A stretch of 64,000 nucleotides of DNA from contig NZ_JAMXLE010000005.1 in assembly GCF_024055895.1 (NCBI RefSeq), positions 124,001 to 188,000 of the forward strand, in the 5' to 3' direction. This document shows, one piece after another, positions 45,954 through 53,409 of this stretch; the stretch's first letter is position 1, and every line of letters starts with the position of its first letter. A model generated the notes under the pieces. The model had not been told where the DNA came from, ran no database searches, and saw nothing but the letters and a program-made list of their open reading frames with translations. The DNA is from Rhizobium sp. L1K21. GTDB lineage: Bacteria; Pseudomonadota; Alphaproteobacteria; Rhizobiales; Rhizobiaceae. Position numbers and translations under genes: made by a program.

Positions 45954-46706
45954 CTACGTCCGCGCCACCTGAAACGGTGCCCAGGACTGGCTGACCGGCA
46001 TGATTTCGAGCGAGTTGATATTCACGTGCGGCGGCTGGGTGGCGACCCAGTGGATGGTGCGGGCAATATCTTCCGGCTGCAGCGGGTTGGCGCCGCCATA
46101 GAGCTTGTCATAGGCAGCCTTGTCGCCGCCCGTGCGCACCAGCGTGAATTCACTTTCCGCCATTCCCGGCTCGATGGAGGTAACCCGCACGCCCCTGGCA
46201 CTGAGATCGGAACGCAGACCCAGCGAAAACTGCTGAACGAAAGCCTTCGTGCCACCGTAAACATTGCTGCCCGGATAGGCCCAGTTGGAGGCAACGGAGG
46301 CCAGATTGACGATCAGGCCCTTGCGCGCGATCAGCGTATCGATCAGCAGGCGCGTGATAGTCACAAGACCGGTGATGTTCGTATCGATCATCGTCTTCCA
46401 ATCTTGCAGATCGCTTGCATCAATCGGCCCGGTGCCAAGCGCAAGGCCAGCATTGTTGACCAGCACATCGATCTCGGCAAATTCCGGCGGAAGGTTTGCC
46501 AGCGCATCCCGCGTTGCAGCCTCGTCGCGAATGTCGAAAGGCATGATGAATACCTTCTCCGGCCCGCCCAGTTCATCTGCCAGCGCTTCAAGCCGTTCCT
46601 TGCGCCGTCCGGTAATGGCAAGCTTCCAGCCATCGGCTGCAAAAGTGCGCGCAATGGCAGCGCCAAATCCGGCCGTTGCGCCGGTGATCAAAACGGTTTT
46701 GGACAT
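45954..46706 (-). CDS. NADP-dependent short-chain dehydrogenase (YdfG-like)
   Basis: A 250-residue SDR. The cofactor motif is ITGATAGFGAAIARTF with Arg residues in TGRRKERLEALADEL indicating NADP preference. The NNAG motif is VLVNNAGLAL, the catalytic Ser is in VNLASVASNWAYPGSNVYGGTKAF and the Tyr-x3-Lys pair follows in VYGGTK. YdfG-type enzymes act on 3-hydroxy acids such as serine and 3-hydroxypropionate; malonic semialdehyde reductase activity is known. The product of the upstream pathway is unclear. It is divergent from the deaminase-like gene. Confidence 0.82.
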   Translation of the reverse strand: MSKTVLITGATAGFGAAIARTFAADGWKLAITGRRKERLEALADELGGPEKVFIMPFDIRDEAATRDALANLPPEFAEIDVLVNNAGLALGTGPIDASDLQDWKTMIDTNITGLVTITRLLIDTLIARKGLIVNLASVASNWAYPGSNVYGGTKAFVQQFSLGLRSDLSARGVRVTSIEPGMAESEFTLVRTGGDKAAYDKLYGGANPLQPEDIARTIHWVATQPPHVNINSLEIMPVSQSWAPFQVART

Positions 46707-46830
46707 GAATTATTCCTTTCATTCTCAAAAGTCGAAAAAAGCGGGGTTATCTGCAATGCGCAAACCAATGTCGGCGTGGGGTCGACGTTCAAATTCACAA
46801 TCAAAAAGCGGCATGAAAGCCTCTGTTTCA
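46695..46830 (+). pseudogene. Possible remnant of a histidine-kinase ATP-binding domain
   Basis: Reading frame 3 of this stretch gives SFSKVEKSGVICNAQTNV followed by GVGSTFKFTIKKRHE. The end matches the G2 box of a sensor kinase (GxGSTFxFTI), and VEKSG-VI precedes it as in kinases, but the N-terminal domains are missing. The frame runs on into the deaminase gene. It overlaps the SDR start by a few bases. A decayed fragment is the simplest reading; an accidental match is possible. Confidence 0.35.
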
Positions 46831-47000
46831 AACTTGGTTTAAAACAAAAACATGACTGTCGTCACCTCTTTGTCTGCATTGCACAGGCAATAAACCGAGT
46901 ACGGCGATTGACTGCATGGGAGCGCATTGCAATAGTTCGTATGCTGTCAATTCCACAGTATGTCCGCCGTCATATCCCCAGCGTTCCAGAGTTTAAATTC

Positions 47001-48296
47001 ATGTTCGATCTTATCATCCGAAATGCCAACCTGCCCGATGGCCGAAAAGGCATCGATATCGGCATCGCAAATGGCAAGATCGGGGCAATCGAGGCCGGTA
47101 TAAGCGCTGAGGCCGGTGAGACCATTGACGCGACAAACCGGATGGTGAGCCCCGCTTTCATCGATCCGCATTTTCACATGGACGCAACACTCTCGCTCGG
47201 CTTGCCGCGCATGAATGTGTCCGGCACGCTTCTCGAAGGCATAGCGCTCTGGGGTGAGCTTCGCCCGCTTCTGACCAAGGAAGCCCTCATTGAACGCGCG
47301 CTGGCCTATTGCGATTACGCGGTGTCGCAAGGCCTTCTGTTCATCCGCAGCCATGTCGACACATCCGACCCGCGACTTGTCACCGTGGAAGCCATGCTGG
47401 AGGTGAAGGAGCGCGTGGCGCCCTATATCGACCTTCAGCTCGTCGCCTTCCCGCAGGATGGCTATTACCGGGCCAAGGACGGCGTGAAATCGCTGGAGCG
47501 CGCGCTGGACATGGGCGTCGATGTGGTTGGCGGCATTCCCCATTTCGAGCGCACCATGCAGGATGGTGCCGCCTCTGTGGAAGCGCTTTGCCGGATTGCT
47601 GCAGAGCGCGGCCTGCCGGTCGACATGCATTGCGATGAAACCGACGATCCCATGTCCCGTCATATCGAGACGCTGGCGGCTGAAACGATCCGCTTCGGCC
47701 TTCAAGGCCGTGTTGCCGGTTCGCATCTCACATCCATGCATTCGATGGACAATTACTATGTTTCCAAGCTCATTCCGCTGATGGCGGAGGCTGAAATCAA
47801 TGTCATCCCGAACCCACTCATCAATATCATGCTGCAGGGTCGGCACGACACCTATCCCAAACGCCGCGGCATGACGCGGGTGCGCGAGCTGATGGCCGCC
47901 GGGCTCAACGTCTCCTTCGGTCAGGATTGCTGCATGGACCCTTGGTATTCCATGGGCTCAGGTGACATGCTGGAGGTCGCGCATATGGCTGTGCATGTGG
48001 GCCAGCTTTCCGGCGTGGAGGACAAGCAGCGCGTCTTTGAAGCGATCACCACCAATTCGGCGAAAACGCTCGGTCTGAAAGATTACGGCCTGACGGTTGG
48101 CTGCAATGCCGATCTGGTCATCCTGCAGGCCGAAGATGTGCTTGAGGCCATCCGCCTGAAACCCGCCCGGCTCGCCGTTCTCAAAGGCGGAAAGGTCATT
48201 TCCCGCACGGCGCCGAAGGAAAGTGAACTTTCCCTGCCCGGTCGTCCGGCAAAAATCGATTTCGGTCGCAACCCCACCTCCTCGACGGCGGAGTAG
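47001..48296 (+). CDS. CodA-like nucleobase deaminase (amidohydrolase), altered active site
   Basis: A 431-residue member of the cytosine-deaminase (CodA) subfamily. Metal ligands are visible in SPAFIDPHFHMDATLSLG, MHCDETDDP and GSHLTSMHSM. In the sequence FGQDCCMDPWYSMGSG the catalytic Asp is kept, but the following Asp of Escherichia coli CodA (Asp314, which contacts the base) is replaced by Cys. The substrate is therefore probably not plain cytosine and may be a modified base. ATG 47001 is chosen because it gives the CodA-type N-terminus; no strong ribosome site is seen. The next gene follows after 5 bases. Confidence 0.8.
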   Translation: MFDLIIRNANLPDGRKGIDIGIANGKIGAIEAGISAEAGETIDATNRMVSPAFIDPHFHMDATLSLGLPRMNVSGTLLEGIALWGELRPLLTKEALIERALAYCDYAVSQGLLFIRSHVDTSDPRLVTVEAMLEVKERVAPYIDLQLVAFPQDGYYRAKDGVKSLERALDMGVDVVGGIPHFERTMQDGAASVEALCRIAAERGLPVDMHCDETDDPMSRHIETLAAETIRFGLQGRVAGSHLTSMHSMDNYYVSKLIPLMAEAEINVIPNPLINIMLQGRHDTYPKRRGMTRVRELMAAGLNVSFGQDCCMDPWYSMGSGDMLEVAHMAVHVGQLSGVEDKQRVFEAITTNSAKTLGLKDYGLTVGCNADLVILQAEDVLEAIRLKPARLAVLKGGKVISRTAPKESELSLPGRPAKIDFGRNPTSSTAE

Positions 48297-48301
48297 CGCG
48301 C

Positions 48302-48586
48302 GTGGGTGAGGCTGACCGGATCATCTCCAAAGAGCGCATTGCCATTCTGGGCGATCTCGGCGCGTCCACATTCATTCCCTGGATTGAGCGCCATGCCCGC
48401 AAGCTCGGCCTCAAAACATCGTTTTCCACAATTGAGGCGCATCGCATCGAGATGGAAATCGAAGGGCCAGAAGCGCTGATTGACGCCATGGAGATGGGTT
48501 GCCTGCTGGGGCCAATCGATGTCTGGGTCGACGAAATCCTGCGTTCTTCCAATGCACGGTCCAGCATTTCCGGCCTGCACACGTGA
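48302..48586 (+). CDS. Acylphosphatase-like small protein
   Basis: A 94-residue protein starting at GTG 48302, 5 bases after the deaminase. Its core resembles the acylphosphatase fold: RIAILGDLGASTFIPWIERHARKLGL, then IEMEIEGPEALIDAMEMGCLLGPIDVWVDEI. The catalytic Arg and Asn of true acylphosphatases are not evident (the loop reads GDLGASTF instead of GxVQGVxFR). A ligand-binding or structural helper for the deaminase is more likely than phosphatase activity (inference). Confidence 0.6.
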   Translation: MGEADRIISKERIAILGDLGASTFIPWIERHARKLGLKTSFSTIEAHRIEMEIEGPEALIDAMEMGCLLGPIDVWVDEILRSSNARSSISGLHT

Positions 48587-48628
48587 AGATCGGTAAGGGC
48601 ATCGCAAGGACACGCGAAATTATACTAC

Positions 48629-48672
48629 TGCACAATTTTTTGGCTATATTGATAACGTCGAATTTTTGTGCA
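48629..48672. promoter_or_regulatory. Inverted repeat TGCACAA ... TTGTGCA in the Rieske promoter region
   Basis: Two perfect 7-bp arms (48629-48635 and 48666-48672) frame an AT-rich segment (TTGGCTATATTGATAAC) that can serve as promoter. The site is 76-120 bases upstream of the Rieske gene. It is a candidate operator for the oxygenase operon. Confidence 0.4.
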
Positions 48673-48747
48673 AGCGTGCCAAGGTTTGTGTCTTTGGAGT
48701 CTCTTCCAGGGCCATGGATGAATTGAATGCATTAAGAAGATTGTCTC

Positions 48748-49401
48748 ATGTTTCCCAATAACTGGTGCAAGTGGACCCCTGTAGCGCTGTCGGCGGATGT
48801 ACCGGCTGGTACTGTCATCCCGGCCTGGACGCCGACTGGCGATGTGGCGCTCTGGCGCAGCCAATCCGGGCAACTCTCTGCCAGTTCCGATCGCTGTCCC
48901 CATCGCGGCATGCGGCTTTCGCATGGCTTTGTGCGGGGTGAAGCGCTCGCCTGCATCTACCACGGCTGGAGTTATGGGCGCGATGGCGCGTGTCTGCGCA
49001 TTCCAGCCCATCCCGACCTGCAGCCGCCCGCCAGCATCAACACCCGCAACCAGATCACCACTGAACGTGAAGGCATTGTCTGGGTTGTCAACGAAGCACA
49101 GGATGAGCCGCCACCTTCGTTTGACGGCTATTGGCCGCTGCGGTCGATGACCTTTCAGGCCAGTATCGCCGCGCTGGAAGCGGCTGCCGGTGCCAAGGCT
49201 GATATCAGCGGATTGATCAGATGCACATTGGGCGGCGAGACCGCATTTCTGCTTGCCGTCACCAAAGGTGAGGCTGAAACAATCGTCCACGTGCTGGCGG
49301 ACAAGAATGCGTCTCTGGCGCAGCGCATTGCCATCTCGCAGGCGGGCGAACAATTGCGCCGCGACGCAGAAAGCGCCGACGCCCTGGAAGGAGCGAATTG
49401 A
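48748..49401 (+). CDS. Stand-alone Rieske [2Fe-2S] protein of a split oxygenase
   Basis: A 217-residue protein with a complete Rieske centre: C50-P-H52 in DRCPHRGMRLSHG and C69-I-Y-H72 in CIYHGWSYG. The N-terminal 100 residues align with the Rieske half of aromatic-ring oxygenase alpha subunits, but the catalytic iron domain is missing. The C-terminal 95 residues (MTFQASIAALEAAAGAKADISGL and so on) do not resemble a ferredoxin or a flavin reductase. It presumably passes electrons to the next gene's product. Stop and next start share a base (TGATG). Confidence 0.8.
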   Translation: MFPNNWCKWTPVALSADVPAGTVIPAWTPTGDVALWRSQSGQLSASSDRCPHRGMRLSHGFVRGEALACIYHGWSYGRDGACLRIPAHPDLQPPASINTRNQITTEREGIVWVVNEAQDEPPPSFDGYWPLRSMTFQASIAALEAAAGAKADISGLIRCTLGGETAFLLAVTKGEAETIVHVLADKNASLAQRIAISQAGEQLRRDAESADALEGAN

Positions 49402-50243
49402 TGTCCGATCCGATGATTGATGAATGGTATCCGGTCGCTCTCTTTTCGAAACTGGATGCGGCTGGCCGCGACACGCTTCTGATGGGACATCCCATTCATG
49501 TGGCCCGCACCGGCTCAGAGAGAGTTGCCGCAACGGAAGCCGATGGACGAAGCCTGCCGGTGCGCATCCGCTACGGCCATGTCTGGACGTCGCTGGGCGA
49601 ACCGAAGAAAGAACTGTTCGACATTCCCGAGGCTGATGAGCCGGGCCGCCGCCTGGTGGATGTCGGTGTAGTGCGTGTGCGCTGCTCGCCGCTGAGGGCT
49701 GTCGAGAACTTCCTCGACATTGCCCATTTCCCCTTCGTGCACACCGACATTCTGGGTGCCGAACCACATACGGAAGTCGAAAAATACGATGTGGAAATCC
49801 GCGAGAAGGAAGACGAGGTCTGGGCAACCAAGGTGAAGTTCTTTCAGCCGCAGGCGGCCAAGTCAGCGGCTGGCGGCATTACGACGGATTACATGTACCG
49901 CGTGCCCGCCCCCACCTGCTCTGTGCTTTACAAGACCTGCCCGCCGCGTCCAGGCGAATGGGATGTCATCACGCTTTTCGTGCAACCGCTGACCGAGGAG
50001 CTGTGCGACGTATGGCCGTGGATGGCGCTTTACGATGATGAGGCGGACATGACCGACCTCATCCATTTCCAGCAGATGATCTTCCTGCAGGACCGCTCGA
50101 TCCTGGAAAACCAGATCCCGCGCCGTCTGCCGCTTGATCCGGGCATGGAAATCCCGACCCGTGCAGACATGACCTCCGTTGCCTATCGGCGCTGGCTGAA
50201 GCGGCACAACTATACATATGGCGCGCAACTGGTGGCCCAATGA
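49401..50243 (+). CDS. Rieske-less non-heme-iron oxygenase subunit
   Basis: A 280-residue protein with the catalytic domain of Rieske oxygenases. D106-x2-H109-x4-H114 in ENFLDIAHFPFVHTDILG is the iron site with the bridging Asp, and QDRSILENQIPRRLP near residue 233 supplies the third ligand. The N-terminal 90 residues keep a Rieske-like fold pattern but lack all four Cys/His ligands. It therefore needs the preceding protein's cluster. The arrangement equals NdmC of caffeine degraders. ATG 49401 follows AAGGAG. The gene ends with ATGA overlapping the GST gene. Confidence 0.8.
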   Translation: MSDPMIDEWYPVALFSKLDAAGRDTLLMGHPIHVARTGSERVAATEADGRSLPVRIRYGHVWTSLGEPKKELFDIPEADEPGRRLVDVGVVRVRCSPLRAVENFLDIAHFPFVHTDILGAEPHTEVEKYDVEIREKEDEVWATKVKFFQPQAAKSAAGGITTDYMYRVPAPTCSVLYKTCPPRPGEWDVITLFVQPLTEELCDVWPWMALYDDEADMTDLIHFQQMIFLQDRSILENQIPRRLPLDPGMEIPTRADMTSVAYRRWLKRHNYTYGAQLVAQ

Positions 50244-50893
50244 AACTCTACGACTACATACTCTCACCCAGTTGCTACAAGGTGCGCCTGCTTGCCGCCC
50301 TGACTGGCACACAACTCACCCTCCGCCCAGTCGATTTTCATCCCGGCGGCGAACATTTGAGCCCGGCACTTCTGGCGCTTAATCCCGCAGGTTCCATCCC
50401 CATTCTGGAAGATGGTGAGCTGGTGTTGACGGAATCGTCCGCCATGCTGGTTTACATTGCGGCCAAGGCCGCACCCGAATGGCTGGGCAGTGGCGACCCG
50501 GCTGAAAGCGCCCAAATCCAGCAATGGTTGTCCTTCTCGCACCGGCTCACCGCATCGCTCGGCGGCGCGCGCCTGGTGGAAATGCTGCTGCGACCGGGCG
50601 ACCTCGCCGCGCTGCAGGCCTCCGGCGTGAAGGCGCTTCGCGAGCTTGAGGCAGCGCTTGCAGTGCAGCGCATGAAGGGCGACATATTCCTCACGGGAAG
50701 CAAGCCGACAGTGGCCGATATTGCCTGCTTCCCCTATGTCGCGCTCGCGCCCGACGGCAGCATAGCACTCGACCCCTACCCGTCCATCCGGCTGTGGCTG
50801 CGTGCCGTGCGCGCGCTTGACGGCTTCATCGAAATGCCCGGCATTCACCGCCTCCACGAATTGAAACCCGAGCCTGCCAAGGAGACTGCCTGA
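50240..50893 (+). CDS. Glutathione-S-transferase-like protein (NdmE-like position)
   Basis: A 217-residue GST-fold protein. The N-terminal thioredoxin-like domain starts MKLYDYILSPSCYKVRLLAAL with the active Ser/Cys region, has NPAGSIPILEDGELVLTESSAML for the cis-Pro and Glu-Ser glutathione contacts, and TGSKPTVADIACFPYVAL in the helical domain. Its start overlaps the oxygenase stop as ATGA, so it is made together with it. NdmE, a GST-like protein, is required for the NdmC oxygenase in Pseudomonas putida CBB5. A similar scaffold role is the inference here. Confidence 0.8.
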   Translation: MKLYDYILSPSCYKVRLLAALTGTQLTLRPVDFHPGGEHLSPALLALNPAGSIPILEDGELVLTESSAMLVYIAAKAAPEWLGSGDPAESAQIQQWLSFSHRLTASLGGARLVEMLLRPGDLAALQASGVKALRELEAALAVQRMKGDIFLTGSKPTVADIACFPYVALAPDGSIALDPYPSIRLWLRAVRALDGFIEMPGIHRLHELKPEPAKETA

Positions 50894-50895
50894 CA

Positions 50896-52278
50896 ATGGC
50901 CGGATACCTGTTCAAGAACTGCGCAGCCATTATCGTTGACGACGGCACCGGCCAGACCGTTCATCGCGATGCAGATATTCTCACCGACGGCCCTGCCATC
51001 AAGGCGATCGGCCAGAACCTCAGCGCCGCACCCCAGCCCGAAGGGACGACCGTCCGCGACGCCACCGGCTGGTTCGTCTATCCCGGCCTTGTGAACACGC
51101 ACCATCATTTTTTCCAGACCTTCGTGCGCAACCGCGCCGATCTGGACTGGACGAAACTTTCAGTCATCGAGTGGCTGGATCGCATTTACCCGATCTTCTC
51201 GCGCCTCACCGAGGATTGCTTCTACCATTCCTCTCTGACGGCCATGGCCGAACTGATCAAGCACGGCTGCACGACGGCTTTCGACCATCAATATTGCTAT
51301 CCCCGCCATGCGGGCAAACGCATTGTCGACCGGCAATTCGAGGCCGCTGAAAAGCTCGGCATTCGGTTCCACGCCGGTCGCGGCGGCAATTCGCTGCCGA
51401 AATCCGAAGGCTCCACCATTCCAGACGAGATGTTGGAGACGACCGATGAATTTATCAACGATTGCGCCCGCGTGATTGATGCCTATCACGACGATGCGCC
51501 CTTCAGCATGCGTCAGGTGGTGGTCTCGCCCTGCCAGCCGGTCAATGCCTATCGCGAGACATTCGTGGAGTCGGTTCGCCTTGCGCGCGACAAGCATGTG
51601 TTCCTGCACACGCATGTTGGCGAAGGCGAAAGCCCGGTCATTGAAGCGCGCCACGGCATGCGCACGGTGGACTATCTGGAAGAGATGGGCTTTGCCGGTC
51701 CGGACACCTTCTATGCCCATTGCTGGGAGCTGACGCATGCAGAGCTTGCCAAGATGGCCGCCAGCGGCACCGGCGTTTCCCACTGCCCCGAGCCCGTCTA
51801 TCTCGTCGGCGCGGAAGTGACCGACATCCCGGCCATGGCCGCACTCGGCGTGCGGGTTGGTCTCGGTTGCGATGGGGCGGCATCCAACGACAATTCCAAC
51901 CTCATGCACTGCATCCATTCCGGCTACATGCTGCAATGCCTAGTCGCTTCCACGCGTCAACATCCCGTGCCGCCACCCGCTGATTTCCTGCGTTACGCAA
52001 CGGTCGAGGGCGCAAGCCTCTTGGGCCGCAAGGATATCGGCAGGCTCGCGCCCGGCATGGCGGCTGATCTTTTTGCCATCGATACGCGCCGGATGGACTA
52101 TGTCGGCACCCGTCATGACCCATTGAGCCTTCTTGCCAAGGTCGGCATCGGCATGGCCACCGATATGACGATGGTCAACGGACGCATCGTCTGGGAAGAC
52201 GGCGAATTTCCGGGCCTCGACGAAGCCAGAATGATGGCCGAGGCCGAAGCTGCACTATCAACAATCACACTCGCATAA
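50896..52278 (+). CDS. 8-oxoguanine deaminase-like amidohydrolase (ATZ/TRZ family)
   Basis: A 460-residue metal-dependent deaminase. The ligands are in VYPGLVNTHHHFFQTFVRN, VFLHTHVGEGES, YAHCWELTHAELAKMA and GLGCDGAASNDNSNLMH. These match the ATZ/TRZ family and in particular 8-oxoguanine deaminases, which turn 8-oxoguanine into uric acid. It starts 2 bases after the GST stop with AAGGAG upstream. Together with the oxygenase it points to a guanine- or xanthine-like substrate. The exact specificity cannot be read. Confidence 0.82.
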   Translation: MAGYLFKNCAAIIVDDGTGQTVHRDADILTDGPAIKAIGQNLSAAPQPEGTTVRDATGWFVYPGLVNTHHHFFQTFVRNRADLDWTKLSVIEWLDRIYPIFSRLTEDCFYHSSLTAMAELIKHGCTTAFDHQYCYPRHAGKRIVDRQFEAAEKLGIRFHAGRGGNSLPKSEGSTIPDEMLETTDEFINDCARVIDAYHDDAPFSMRQVVVSPCQPVNAYRETFVESVRLARDKHVFLHTHVGEGESPVIEARHGMRTVDYLEEMGFAGPDTFYAHCWELTHAELAKMAASGTGVSHCPEPVYLVGAEVTDIPAMAALGVRVGLGCDGAASNDNSNLMHCIHSGYMLQCLVASTRQHPVPPPADFLRYATVEGASLLGRKDIGRLAPGMAADLFAIDTRRMDYVGTRHDPLSLLAKVGIGMATDMTMVNGRIVWEDGEFPGLDEARMMAEAEAALSTITLA

Positions 52279-52298
52279 CCACCAGAAGGGGAACCAAC

Positions 52299-53399
52299 AT
52301 GAACACGAAACTGACACGCAGAACATTGATGAAGACAACGGCCGCAGCCGGTGTTGCCGCCGCTTTTGGCGGTCGCGCTGCATTTGCCGCTGAAGAACCG
52401 TTGGGCATTGCGCTTGTCGTGCCTTCACCGATTGGCGATGTGGGCTGGGGCCGGGCGCTGGCCGATGGGCTTGAGCCGATCAAGGCCGCCTATGGCGACA
52501 AGGTGAAGGTCACGATCCTTGAAAACATCGCAGAAGGCCCCGATGCCGACCGCATCATGAACAAGACAGTCGCCGACGGAAACAAGTTCCTGGTTGCCGG
52601 TTCCTTCGGTTATCAGAACGGCGCCATCCAGCTTGCCAAGCGCATGCCCGACATTTCCGTTCTCCACGCGTCCGGCTACATGGTCGCGCCGAACTTCTCG
52701 CCCTTCGCGGCGAAATATTTCCAGGGCACCTATCTGATGGGCATGGCAGCAGCCGCCCTTTCCAAGACCGGCAAAATCGGCTCGGTTTCGGCTTTTGCAA
52801 TCCCTGAGCTCATCACGTCGATCAACGCCTTCACGCTCGGTGCGCAGACTGTCAACCCGGATATCGATGTCTCCGTCATCTGGGTCAACAGCTGGTTCGA
52901 TCCGGCCAAGGAGCAGGATGCCGCCAAGGCACTGATGTCTCAGGATTGCGACGTGATCTTCTCCAATGCGCAGGACACGCCTTCTGTGATTTCAGCTTGC
53001 GAAGATGCCGGCGTCTATGCTTTCAACCTCAACTCCTCGATGAAAAAATATGCCGAGAAGACCTATCTCGGCTGCGTGCTGACTGACTGGTCGCCCTATT
53101 TCAAGGCGCAGGTCGAGGCCCATATGGCAGGCACGTTCACGGGCGCAAACGCCTTCCTCGGCGTCGAAGACAAGGTTGTTGAGGTCGTTGACTGGAACCC
53201 CGACGTTCCCGCCGACATGATGACCAAGATCAAGGATGTGGAAGCCAAGATCGCAGACGGCAGCTTCTCGCCGTTTAGCGGCCCGATCACAAAGCAGGAC
53301 GGCAGCGTCGGCGTTGCCGAAGGCACAACCCTAACGGACGCCGAGATCGTTGCGATGGATTGGCACGTCAAGGGTGTCTCCACGCCTCTGCCGAAGTGA
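52299..53399 (+). CDS. BMP-family ABC transporter substrate-binding protein
   Basis: A 366-residue BMP/PnrA-type periplasmic-binding protein with a Tat-type leader (LTRRTLMKTTAAAGVAAAFGG). Characteristic blocks are VPSPIGDVGWGRALADGLE, IMNKTVADGNKFLVAGSFGY, KYFQGTYLMGMAAAALS and DVIFSNAQDTPSVISACEDAG. Members bind purine nucleosides or bases. It heads the transporter part of the operon, 20 bases after the deaminase. Confidence 0.88.
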   Translation: MNTKLTRRTLMKTTAAAGVAAAFGGRAAFAAEEPLGIALVVPSPIGDVGWGRALADGLEPIKAAYGDKVKVTILENIAEGPDADRIMNKTVADGNKFLVAGSFGYQNGAIQLAKRMPDISVLHASGYMVAPNFSPFAAKYFQGTYLMGMAAAALSKTGKIGSVSAFAIPELITSINAFTLGAQTVNPDIDVSVIWVNSWFDPAKEQDAAKALMSQDCDVIFSNAQDTPSVISACEDAGVYAFNLNSSMKKYAEKTYLGCVLTDWSPYFKAQVEAHMAGTFTGANAFLGVEDKVVEVVDWNPDVPADMMTKIKDVEAKIADGSFSPFSGPITKQDGSVGVAEGTTLTDAEIVAMDWHVKGVSTPLPK

Positions 53400-53409
53400 T
53401 CGCCCTTCG

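Noticed and set aside
46026-47000. Long N-terminal extension of the CodA-like frame
   Set aside because: The first 660 bases are antisense to the SDR gene; the deaminase fold starts at ATG 47001.
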